A stretch of DNA of 64,000 bases from DASUPK01 sp963831605 (GTDB taxonomy: Bacteria > Actinomycetota > Thermoleophilia > Solirubrobacterales > 70-9). Made by a program: the position numbers and the translations under genes. Within the stretch, counting starts at the first letter, position 1. Every line of letters begins with the position of its first letter. Below are positions 7,738 through 13,877 of this stretch, piece after piece. The notes beneath the pieces were generated by a model, which made no database searches, was not told the DNA's origin, and saw only the letters and a program-made list of their open reading frames with translations. The stretch is taken from NCBI GenBank assembly GCA_963831605.1, contig CAWHQR010000003.1, forward strand, positions 434,001 through 498,000. The letters are read 5' to 3'.

Positions 7738-8511
7738 TTAGTGGATCCGCCGAAGCTTGCCCACGACGATTCGGATGAACTGGCCGGGCAGCGCAGTCGT
7801 CCCCGGCGGGTCCAGCTGGCGAAGCACTCTCTTCTTCTTGCGCTTCGCCTTGACGTTCTTCTGAACGACCTGGGCCTGGCAGTCGTGGGCGGCGAGTTGC
7901 TGTCGAGCTGTGCCCACCCTCTCCCGGCGGAGATCGGGGACGGCGCAGAACCTCTCGGTCGCCTGCAGCAGGAGCTCACTGCCGCTGCTTTCCGAGGGGG
8001 CTGCATAGATGGTGCCCGGTGGGAGGAATCTCCCGCTGTATGGGGCGTACACATCCTGGCTATTGCCGGACTGGTGGAAGGGCAGAGCACCGGCCATGTT
8101 GTTGCTGAGCCCGATCGAGTCACCCTTCTCCACGGTCACGTAGGGATCCACTTGGTCATATGTGCGAACCGAATCCGAGAAGTCCGGCACGGGGGTTCCA
8201 CTCGCTATGGAGGTGACGGTGAAGCCGGACCCAATCCCAGTGCCAGGCACCGGATGGAGAACGGCGAACAGATACTGCGATCCGGAGTCCCCGCTTCGCA
8301 CCGCCCACCGGATGATCAGCCCGTTGGCCGGGGCCGCCAGGGGGCTCGGGCTTGCCGCACGCAATTGCAGGGCTGACTGAGTGAGGATGCTGACGTTCTG
8401 AGACGCCTGCAGGGTGCTGCCGAACGTCGCCGTGTCCGCTGCGGCGGTGCTCGGCAACACGTACGCCACCGCAGCAATCGTGCCCACCAACAACGACCAC
8501 TTGCACTTCAC
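7738..8511 (-). CDS. secreted beta-rich protein with C-terminal PASTA domain
   Basis: 257 residues. Signal peptide MKCKWSLLVGTIAAVAYVLP, cleavage near STAAA. Residues about 30-185 are a beta-rich domain with LIIRWAVRSGDSGSQYLFAV and VTVEKGDSIGLSNN, the equivalent of the RWRV...QAGDLIG core of the other secreted proteins here. Residues about 188-255 read as a PASTA domain: CAVPDLRRERVGTARQQL, then VLRQLDPPGTTALPGQFI and RIVVGK. PASTA modules bind peptidoglycan, so this supports a wall-associated role for the whole family. It has no Lys/Cys tail; PASTA takes that position. Confidence 0.78.
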   Translation of the reverse strand: MKCKWSLLVGTIAAVAYVLPSTAAADTATFGSTLQASQNVSILTQSALQLRAASPSPLAAPANGLIIRWAVRSGDSGSQYLFAVLHPVPGTGIGSGFTVTSIASGTPVPDFSDSVRTYDQVDPYVTVEKGDSIGLSNNMAGALPFHQSGNSQDVYAPYSGRFLPPGTIYAAPSESSGSELLLQATERFCAVPDLRRERVGTARQQLAAHDCQAQVVQKNVKAKRKKKRVLRQLDPPGTTALPGQFIRIVVGKLRRIH

Positions 8512-8659
8512 GCGACCAGCTTATTACCCATCGGGCGGCTTCGCCAGACGAAAGCCATCCGGCCAGCTCCACCAGGTAGGCCATGCTCGAACCCAGTGAA
8601 AGGGCGCTTTTATTGCCCGTGAAAGCGGGGGCCGGCTTGCCAGCAACGCGACCGACTGA

Positions 8660-8703
8660 GATAGCTGCTTTGGACGAGAAGCGACGCTTTCGGTGGTGAA
8701 GCG
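8660..8703 (+). repeat. paired-hairpin repeat, A plus diverged B (site 8)
   Basis: A: GCTTT (8667-8671), GGACGA (8672-8677), GAAGC (8678-8682), with a T-G wobble. The B position holds CGCTT (8685-8689) / AAGCG (8699-8703) around TCGGTGGTG, so the stem persists though the GCATGG loop is lost. GACTGAGATAGC precedes A. Confidence 0.75.
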
Positions 8704-8786
8704 ATGCCGAGAACAAGGAGCGCCCCTCGGCCAGGGAATCGAGACGCGCGGCAAACCATTGACATCGCTAGCCCGTATACAGGGCC

Positions 8787-9278
8787 ATGGTCGCAACGCT
8801 TGATCCCCGAGTCGGAGCCCGCTCCGGTCCCGCCAGGGTAATCCCCCTTGTGGCACGAGATGCTGCGCTGGCGGTCTCGCCGGGGAACGCAGCGACCGTG
8901 CGATCGATGTACGCGGCGTTCAGTCGACTCGCTCAGAACGGTGGGATTGCCTCGTACGTCGCCGAGTATTTCGACCCGGATTGCGAGTACCAGCCGGTGG
9001 AGGAAACGGGCGCGATTTGTGGGCACGATCCGCTTATCCGCTGGAACCAACGCTGGCTCGAGGCCTGGGCCGATAACTGGGACGAGGTTGACCAGACCAT
9101 CGAGAACGGCGAGATGGTCGTCGCCGCGATCAGGGTCCACGGCCGCGGTCGAAAGAGCGGGATGGAGATCAGCCAGCGCCTGTTCGACGTCTTTGAGCTG
9201 CGCGACGGCAAGATCGTGCGCATGAAGGAGTACCTGGCCCCCCACCAGGCTCTCGAAGCCGCCGGACTGTCGGAGTAG
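8787..9278 (+). CDS. SnoaL-like (NTF2-fold) protein
   Basis: 163 residues from ATG 8787; an internal GTG at 8850 would give a protein nearer the usual 135. The SnoaL core begins at AATVRSMYAAFSRLAQNGG, continues EYFDPDCEYQPVEETG, ICGHDPLIRWNQRW, and ends with FDVFELRDGKIVRMKEYLAP and the shared terminus QALEAAGLSE. The NTF2-like cone fold is used by polyketide cyclases and many small hydrolases; no catalytic assignment is possible. Unlike the copies at 9555 and 10781 it is not directly followed by hairpin A; two more genes follow first. Confidence 0.8.
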   Translation: MVATLDPRVGARSGPARVIPLVARDAALAVSPGNAATVRSMYAAFSRLAQNGGIASYVAEYFDPDCEYQPVEETGAICGHDPLIRWNQRWLEAWADNWDEVDQTIENGEMVVAAIRVHGRGRKSGMEISQRLFDVFELRDGKIVRMKEYLAPHQALEAAGLSE

Positions 9279-9332
9279 TTCCGCCCTAGTCCCTCTACCT
9301 CGAAGGTCGGACCCTCCTAAGATCGGCGCGCC

Positions 9333-9551
9333 GTGCTGTTGCTGATTGTTCTCATTGTGTTCGGAGTTGCCGTCATTACCGTGGCGTCCCTGGCGTTGCT
9401 GCGCCCATCGCGGGCAACCGAAGCCCGGAGGGTGGAAGACCTCGATTCGGAAAGGGACGTCTACGAGAGTCTCTACGGAAGGCGCTCGATGACCGTATCC
9501 GCCCAGGTGCCCGTAGAGCGACCACCAAAAGCCGACGGGCCGTCGGAGTAA
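9333..9551 (+). CDS. small single-span membrane protein
   Basis: 72 residues from GTG 9333. Residues 1-24 are one hydrophobic helix (LLLIVLIVFGVAVITVASLA) followed by a basic stop-transfer LLRPSRATEARR and a hydrophilic tail. The end, ...DGPSE, and the 3 bases to the next ATG mean the downstream SnoaL gene is probably translationally coupled; its ribosome site GGAG lies inside this gene's last codons. No family recognised. Confidence 0.6.
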   Translation: MLLLIVLIVFGVAVITVASLALLRPSRATEARRVEDLDSERDVYESLYGRRSMTVSAQVPVERPPKADGPSE

Positions 9552-9554
9552 GCG

Positions 9555-9950
9555 ATGTCGGAGGAGAGCGTGGAGATCGTGCGAACCGTCATCGACGCGT
9601 ACAACCGGGGCGACGGCGAAGGTGCCTTCAGAGACGCGTCGCCGGGACTCGAGTACGACCTGTCGCGCGCCACCGGGCCGTGGCGCGGCACCTATGGGCT
9701 CGATCAGGCTCGCGTCATCTTCGAAGAGTTCGTCGGCATGTGGTCGTCGGCTCGGGCCGAGCCGGATGAGTTCATTGAGGCGGGCGACGACGTGATCGTC
9801 CCGTGGACGGAATTCATGGTCGGACGCGATGGGATCGAAGTCGAGGTTCGGGTCGCGTGGACTTTCACGATCCGGGACGGCAAGATCGAGCGCCTCTGCT
9901 ACTACCAGGAGAAGGCCGACGCCCTCAAAGCCGCCGGGCTGTCGGAGTAG
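9555..9950 (+). CDS. SnoaL-like (NTF2-fold) protein
   Basis: 131 residues, the full usual length. Begins MSEESVEIVRTVIDAYNRGD, has the central GPWRGTYGLDQARVIFEEF helix-turn and closing strands VEVRVAWTFTIRDGKIERLC and YYQEKADALKAAGLSE. GGAG 6 bases before ATG 9555 is a good ribosome site. The stop codon TAG is the TAG of the repeat: hairpin A starts 2 bases later. This gives the ancestral arrangement of SnoaL end plus repeat. Confidence 0.85.
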   Translation: MSEESVEIVRTVIDAYNRGDGEGAFRDASPGLEYDLSRATGPWRGTYGLDQARVIFEEFVGMWSSARAEPDEFIEAGDDVIVPWTEFMVGRDGIEVEVRVAWTFTIRDGKIERLCYYQEKADALKAAGLSE

Positions 9951-9996
9951 TGCTTTGGACGAGAAGCGGCTATCCGGTTTGCATGGAAAGCGACAC
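9948..9996 (+). repeat. paired-hairpin repeat, A+B copy (site 9)
   Basis: A: GCTTT (9952-9956), GGACGA (9957-9962), GAAGC (9963-9967). B: GGTTT (9976-9980), GCATGG (9981-9986), AAAGC (9987-9991); the G at 9977 weakens the B stem. Loop-to-loop distance 24 nt. The TAG stop of the SnoaL gene at 9555-9950 is immediately 5'. Confidence 0.85.
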
Positions 9997-10152
9997 TTCT
10001 CGCGTTAGGTCCCGCGGGCGTGCTGAAGACAGGAGAGCCGGGTCGGGCGGGAAGACGGCCCGCTGCGCCGGATGGTGGAGAATCCGGACAATTGAGACTC
10101 CCGAGGTGATGCACCTCAGCTACCGGATCGCAACCACTGACAGGAGTGCCGC

Positions 10153-10806
10153 ATGAGCACGCAGGGCGGCAACAAAGTGAATCTCTCGATGTCCATGTCC
10201 GCCGACGGCTTCGTCGCCGGACCCGGCCAGGACGAGGACAATCCGCTAGGCGTCGGCGGGATCAAGCTGCACAGGTGGCACATCGATGAGGGGCCCGAGA
10301 GCGGCGGACACCCCGTCAACAAGCAGGTGATGTCGGAGATGATGGACGGGATGGGCGCCTTCATCATGGGGCGGAACATGTTCGGCCCGGTGCGGGGCGA
10401 ATGGGGCGACTCAGGCTGGAAGGGCTGGTGGGGAGACGATCCGCCGTACCACGCTCCGACCTACGTCCTCACTCACCACGCCCACGATCCGATCGAGATG
10501 GAGGGAGGCACGACCTTCCACTTCGTCACCGAAGGGATCGAGTCCGCCTACGAGCAAGCGAAGGCGGTCGCCGGAGGCCAGAACATCTCCATCGCCGGTG
10601 GCGCCTCATGCGCCCAGCAGGCCCTCAAGACCGGGCTGGTCGACGAGGTCGACCTCCAGATGTCCCCGGTGATCCTCGGCGCGGGGGAGCGGCTCCTCGA
10701 CGGCTTCGAGCCGGGAGAGCCGGAGCTCGAGCTGGTGCGCGTGCTCGAGGCTCCCGGCACGATCCACATCCGGCGCTGGCATGTGGTCGCCCGAGGTGGT
10801 GTTTGA
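10153..10806 (+). CDS. dihydrofolate-reductase-like RibD_C family reductase
   Basis: 217 residues. CAGGAG 6 bases before ATG 10153. The protein begins VNLSMSMSADGFVAGPGQDE, contains MGAFIMGRNMFGPVRGEWGD, YVLTHHAHDPIEMEGGTTFH, the nucleotide-binding stretch GGQNISIAGGASCAQQAL and VDLQMSPVILGAGERLLDGF. It is a clear homologue of the protein at 61796-62434. NADPH-dependent reductase fold; substrate unknown. The last residues (WHVVARGGV) run into, and overlap by 26 bases with, a 5'-truncated SnoaL frame, as if the natural end had been replaced at a recombination joint. Confidence 0.85.
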   Translation: MSTQGGNKVNLSMSMSADGFVAGPGQDEDNPLGVGGIKLHRWHIDEGPESGGHPVNKQVMSEMMDGMGAFIMGRNMFGPVRGEWGDSGWKGWWGDDPPYHAPTYVLTHHAHDPIEMEGGTTFHFVTEGIESAYEQAKAVAGGQNISIAGGASCAQQALKTGLVDEVDLQMSPVILGAGERLLDGFEPGEPELELVRVLEAPGTIHIRRWHVVARGGV

Positions 10807-11113
10807 CTTCTCACCGAGCGAGATCCCTGGGCTCGGCGTTTATCGGGGCCGGGACGAGGTCCGGGCATTCTTTGAGGAGGACTGGTTCGGGGCGTTCCCC
10901 TTCGAGGAGTGGGAGGTGGTGCTCGACGAGCTGATCGACCACGGGGACCAGGTGATCGCCATGCACCACCAGCGGGGTCTAGGAGCAAGTAGCGGGGCCG
11001 CGACGCAGCTTGAGCAGGGAGTGATCTACACGCTGCGCGGTGGACAGACCGTGCGGGCCGAGATCTACGGCGACCAGCAGAAGGCCCTCGAAGCCGCCGG
11101 GCTGTCGGAATAG
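10781..11113 (+). CDS. SnoaL-like protein lacking its N-terminal helix
   Basis: 110 residues. It begins inside the fold at WSPEVVFDFSPSEIPGLGVY and goes on RGRDEVRAFFEEDWFGAFPF, DELIDHGDQVIAMHHQRG and ends KALEAAGLSE. The first 35-40 residues of a SnoaL protein (MSEENV...FNRGD) are missing and their place is taken by the 3' end of the RibD_C gene in another frame. It may be translated by coupling from the overlapping gene or be dead. Stop TAG is directly joined to hairpin A of site 10. Confidence 0.65.
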   Translation: MWSPEVVFDFSPSEIPGLGVYRGRDEVRAFFEEDWFGAFPFEEWEVVLDELIDHGDQVIAMHHQRGLGASSGAATQLEQGVIYTLRGGQTVRAEIYGDQQKALEAAGLSE

Positions 11114-11142
11114 CTGCTTTGGACGAAAAGCGGCGCTTTCGG
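11111..11142 (+). repeat. paired-hairpin repeat, A-type copy (site 10)
   Basis: 8-bp stem GCTGCTTT (11113-11120) / AAAGCGGC (11127-11134) with one wobble, loop GGACGA (11121-11126), then GCTTTC. The SnoaL stop TAG occupies 11111-11113. No B hairpin follows. Confidence 0.85.
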
Positions 11143-11249
11143 AATCACACCTCTACGCGCGATCGCCTACCTGGTCGGCGGACTGATCCTCAGGCTGCGC
11201 GATCGACACGCGTGACGCCGGAGGCGATTATCCTTGCCGGGGTGACCGC

Positions 11250-11954
11250 GTGAGCTACGCGAGCGACGAGATGCGAGTCCGCTCGGTGGTAGATGTGCGC
11301 CTCGAGCCTGGATCTCACCGCTCGCCGAGTGATGGGGTCTGCATCGTCGAACTGGCCTCGATGATCGGCGGCGAGCCCTTCTCCGACCGGCCGCGCTGCG
11401 TGTGCCCGGTCGTCGCCTCCTTTCTACGCGGCTGGAACGATCGGGCGGGGTACGCCGACCGCCAGCGCCTCCATCCATACGCACCGCGCGTCGTGGGGAC
11501 GGGCGGGTACCGCCGGATCAGCAGAATCCGACGTGATATTTGCCTGCGCTGGGCGGGGGCGGAGCTCGACCGGGGACCCCTGCGCCGCTGCGCCGCCCGG
11601 CTGCGTATGCGCGCCAGGATCGCCTGGACGGTCGGGCTAGGGCCGTCGCTCAGATTGAAGGAGGGCGCCGGCGCCTACGCGTCCCGAGTCTGCTTCGCCC
11701 GGGGCGGCAGCGACGAGGCCTTCGCCCTCCTCGACCGGATGCTTGAGATCGGATCACCGCCTCGCGCCGAACCGGGTCCCCGGGTCCCGGCGCACTGGCT
11801 CCCAGCCGAACTCGAGGAGGCCGGGATCTCGAACGGAAATGGAAACGAGCCTAGAAGCCCCTCCGCTCCCGTATTCGGTTCAGAGCCCGCCGTAAATGGG
11901 GATCGCCCCCGCGGTCGGCAAGCTCCGCGGCCAAGCGCACGTTCCGCACCGTAA
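11250..11954 (+). CDS. actinobacterial hypothetical protein (VELASMIGGEPFSD family)
   Basis: 234 residues from GTG 11250. The core CIVELASMIGGEPFSDRPRC, CVCPVVASFLRGWNDR, ADRQRLHPYAPRVVGTGG recalls a family of actinobacterial proteins of unknown function that carry VSVMEAVALLAGEPWSDHP-like sequence. Three Cys lie within this core. Hydrophobic segments are absent; it is probably cytosolic. The last 30 residues are low-complexity (Pro/Ser/Arg) and overlap the end of the convergent membrane-protein gene, so the natural C-terminus may lie near 11850 and be frayed. Confidence 0.6.
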   Translation: MSYASDEMRVRSVVDVRLEPGSHRSPSDGVCIVELASMIGGEPFSDRPRCVCPVVASFLRGWNDRAGYADRQRLHPYAPRVVGTGGYRRISRIRRDICLRWAGAELDRGPLRRCAARLRMRARIAWTVGLGPSLRLKEGAGAYASRVCFARGGSDEAFALLDRMLEIGSPPRAEPGPRVPAHWLPAELEEAGISNGNGNEPRSPSAPVFGSEPAVNGDRPRGRQAPRPSARSAP

Positions 11955-12102
11955 AGGCGACAGCCAGGGCCGCGACGACCGCGGTCAGGGCCGCGACCTG
12001 TCTGGGCGGGATCGTCGCGACTACGACGAAGAACCCATAGAGCACGACGGTTCCGATCACCACGATCCAGAACGACAACCGCAGGTGCCCAATCACTCCC
12101 AT
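11851..12102 (-). CDS. small two-span membrane protein
   Basis: 83 residues from ATG 12102 (MGVIGHLRLSFWIVVIGTVV). Two hydrophobic helices, about residues 9-28 and 36-54 (VAALTAVVAALAVAFTV), are followed by a charged C-terminal helix with ADRGGDPHLRRALNRIRERR. An upstream extension to 12204 is less hydrophobic and overlaps the DUF1003 fragment, so the shorter form is preferred. No family recognised. Confidence 0.6.
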   Translation of the reverse strand: MGVIGHLRLSFWIVVIGTVVLYGFFVVVATIPPRQVAALTAVVAALAVAFTVRNVRLAAELADRGGDPHLRRALNRIRERRGF

Positions 12103-12146
12103 GAGACTCGCGTCCAGCGTACCGAACGCGGGTGAGCCCCCGCTGG

Positions 12147-12358
12147 TCAGGCCGGGTCGTTCGGCGAGGCCTGCCGCTTGTCCTCCTCCTGAACCGTCCT
12201 CCACTGTTGATCGGCGATCACCTGTCGCCTCGCGTCCGCGCGGTTCTGGCTGATCATCACGAAGGTGGAGAGGAAGATCGCCTCCAGCGAGACGATCATC
12301 GTCAGCAGGCCGAACGGATAGTCCTCCACCCCGAAGCCGATCGGTGATCGCTTGGCAT
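12147..12358 (-). pseudogene. DUF1003 membrane protein, 5'-truncated and out of frame
   Basis: Residues from GTG 12329 read EDYPFGLLTMIVSLEAIFLS then TFVMISQNRADARRQV, the well-conserved second half of DUF1003 proteins. The first transmembrane half is missing. A strong ribosome site (GAAGGAG, 5 bases before ATG 12358) is present, but the frame from that ATG stops after 17 codons and is one base out of phase with the DUF1003 frame. Deletion plus a frame slip is the simplest reading. Confidence 0.7.
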
Positions 12359-12408
12359 CGGGACTCCTTCGAGGTCGGGGCTTAGAGCCTATTCCCGGCT
12401 AGCGGAGC

Positions 12409-12447
12409 GGGCGAGAAGCGCCCCTTTGCATGGAAAGGGGCGCTTTT
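12409..12447 (+). repeat. paired-hairpin repeat, B-type copy with terminator form (site 11)
   Basis: Perfect 10-bp stem GCGCCCCTTT (12418-12427) / AAAGGGGCGC (12434-12443), loop GCATGG, then TTTT. Compared with other B copies the stem has changed on both arms together (GCTGC/GCAGC to GCCCC/GGGGC) while the loop is unchanged. Just upstream GGGCGA-GAAGC (12409-12419) is what remains of an A hairpin. In isolation the B part would be called a Rho-independent terminator. Confidence 0.85.
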
Positions 12448-12517
12448 CGTAGCACGCCTCCTTCTCGCGACGAAGGAGGGGCGGAAGCATCGCGGCCTCG
12501 CGGGTAAGGTTGGAAGC

Positions 12518-12892
12518 ATGGATGAGGGCCTCCCGATCGCCTACGAGGTGCTGGATAAGGGTGTTCCCGTCTACTGCTCGGATGGCGAGCAGGTGGGAAC
12601 GGTCGACCACGTCATCGCCGCTCCCGTTGAGGACATCTTCCACGGAATCGTGATGCGGGCCGAGGCAGGAGGCCGCCGTTTCGTGGCCGCCGACCAGGTC
12701 ACCTCGCTGCATGAACACGGGGTGGACCTGAATATCGACGCCGCGGCGGCTGCGGCGCTGGCCGAACCCAGTGGCGCCGCGCCGGACTTGCGCTTGCGTG
12801 AGCCGGGCGTCAAGCCAAGCCGGTGGACGCATCTCCTGGACCGGGTGAGCGGCAAGGATTCGCGCGACCGGGATTGGACGGAGGAGGATTAG
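12518..12892 (+). CDS. PRC-barrel domain protein
   Basis: 124 residues from ATG 12518. Residues about 8-75 fit a PRC barrel: VLDKGVPVYCSDGEQVGTVD, VEDIFHGIVMRAEAGGRRFV and AADQVTSLHEHGVDLNID. Such domains act as small protein- or RNA-binding adaptors (RimM, photosynthetic reaction centre H subunit). A Pro/Glu-rich linker and a charged end (RDRDWTEED) follow. It is the only gene between sites 11 and 12, a unit of about 0.56 kb. Confidence 0.75.
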   Translation: MDEGLPIAYEVLDKGVPVYCSDGEQVGTVDHVIAAPVEDIFHGIVMRAEAGGRRFVAADQVTSLHEHGVDLNIDAAAAAALAEPSGAAPDLRLREPGVKPSRWTHLLDRVSGKDSRDRDWTEED

Positions 12893-12974
12893 GACACCCC
12901 GCCCGCGCAGCCCCGGGTTGCACCTATCGCGCGTGAAAGGACCCCGCGGACCGCGGCGGAAGATCGCCTGAAAC

Positions 12975-13026
12975 GTGCCGCTTTGGACGAGAAGCAGCTA
13001 TCCGCTTTGCATGGAAAGCAGCGGTC
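12975..13026 (+). repeat. paired-hairpin repeat, A+B copy (site 12)
   Basis: A: GCTTT (12980-12984), GGACGA (12985-12990), GAAGC (12991-12995). B: GCTTT (13004-13008), GCATGG (13009-13014), AAAGC (13015-13019), extended by CAGCGG. Loop-to-loop distance 24 nt. The spacer AGCTATCC is almost the same as at site 9 (GGCTATCC). Confidence 0.9.
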
Positions 13027-13095
13027 TTACACGACTCGAAATCCCCTCGAAATTTCCCCTTGTAAGGGAGGGGAGCCGCGAGTAGGGTCGCCTTC

Positions 13096-13797
13096 CTGGC
13101 CTCCTTCCGAAGAGAGCGCTCACAGGGGGAGCGTGCCCGAGTTCTTGGACTCGTCGCTGTCGTCGCTGCGTTTGCGGCATGCGCGGCCGCTCCCGGCACC
13201 GCGCTCGCTGGAACCCCTGATCAGCAGCAGACCAACGGCAGTGGCGGAAGCCTTGGAATTACTTCAAGTTCCAGCGCGGCCCAGACCTTCACCGCCGGAA
13301 TCAGCGGCGGGCTGGACCAGGTCGATCTGGATCTCGAAGACAGCGGCAACCCCACCAACCTGAACGTCGAGATTCGAGACTCCTCGGGCGTTCCGGGCAG
13401 CATGGTTCTGGCCAGCCATGGCCTTCCGGGTTCGGCGGTCCCGAGCCTGCCCGCGTTCGTGACCGTCACGTTCAATCAGCCCGCACCTGTGGTGGCGGGG
13501 ACTCAGTACGCGATCGTCGCCTACACCTCCGGCGCTTCCAACTACAGATGGGAGCGCAGCGTGACTGTAGATCCGTACGCAGGCGGGGTGGGCTTCAGCA
13601 CGAGCTTTTCTCCCCCTTCGGTCTTCTGGACCTCGCAACCCAATGACTTTGCGTTCAAGACCTACGTGGTCCCCAAGGCTGCAAACCCCGCCGCTCCGAC
13701 GGGCCAACGCGCCGCGGCGCTCAAGAAGTGCAAGAAGAAGCACTCCAAGAGCGCGCGAAGGAAGTGCCGCAAGAAGGCGAAACTGTTGCCGGTCTAG
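13096..13797 (+). CDS. secreted beta-sandwich protein with Lys/Cys tail, start unclear
   Basis: The frame is open from the TAA at 13063 to TAG 13795. It has a signal peptide (VLGLVAVVAAFAACAAAPGT, cleavage near ALAGT), a beta-rich domain (LDQVDLDLEDSGNPTNLNVE, then FVTVTFNQPAPVVAGTQYAI) and a tail LKKCKKKHSKSARRKCRKK. No ATG, GTG or TTG lies in frame before the signal peptide; I place the start at CTG 13096, but a lost start codon or an upstream base error is equally possible. A purine-rich AAGGGAGGGGAG lies at 13064-13075. Domain order matches the P-domain and QAGD proteins of this block. Confidence 0.65.
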   Translation: MASFRRERSQGERARVLGLVAVVAAFAACAAAPGTALAGTPDQQQTNGSGGSLGITSSSSAAQTFTAGISGGLDQVDLDLEDSGNPTNLNVEIRDSSGVPGSMVLASHGLPGSAVPSLPAFVTVTFNQPAPVVAGTQYAIVAYTSGASNYRWERSVTVDPYAGGVGFSTSFSPPSVFWTSQPNDFAFKTYVVPKAANPAAPTGQRAAALKKCKKKHSKSARRKCRKKAKLLPV

Positions 13798-13799
13798 CG

Positions 13800-13846
13800 G
13801 CTACTTCTTTGGACGAGAAGGGGCGGTCTGCGTGGAAAGCGGTGGT
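13800..13846 (+). repeat. paired-hairpin repeat, A plus diverged B (site 13)
   Basis: A: CTTCTTT (13804-13810), GGACGA (13811-13816), GAAGGGG (13817-13823), the stem being kept by G-T wobbles although its sequence differs from all others. B: loop GCGTGG (13830-13835) followed by AAAGC, with a decayed 5' arm. Loop-to-loop distance 19 nt. It is the rightmost copy seen and leads into the SnoaL gene at 13878. Confidence 0.8.
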
Positions 13847-13877
13847 TCTGCAGTAGTCCCGGGATACTGCGTAGGCG

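Noticed and set aside
2800..11142. REP/REPIN elements of a RAYT transposase
   Set aside because: GTAG stands 5' of several A hairpins, as in REP sequences, but no CTAC follows B, the GTAG is often simply the SnoaL stop, and no TnpA_REP gene is in the window. Left as a weaker alternative.
4786..13026. CsrA/RsmA binding hairpins (GGA in or next to the loop)
   Set aside because: Both loops contain or border GGA, but the family is intergenic at DNA scale, often downstream of genes, and no csrA is seen; actinobacteria mostly lack it.
1735..13846. CRISPR array
   Set aside because: The repeats are hairpins separated by 0.5-1.4 kb with genes between them, not direct repeats with short equal spacers, and no cas genes are present.
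1735..13846. Canonical integron attC sites
   Set aside because: I looked for GTTRRRY/RYYYAAC core pairs at the sites and found none, and there is no IntI-like recombinase; only the layout is integron-like.
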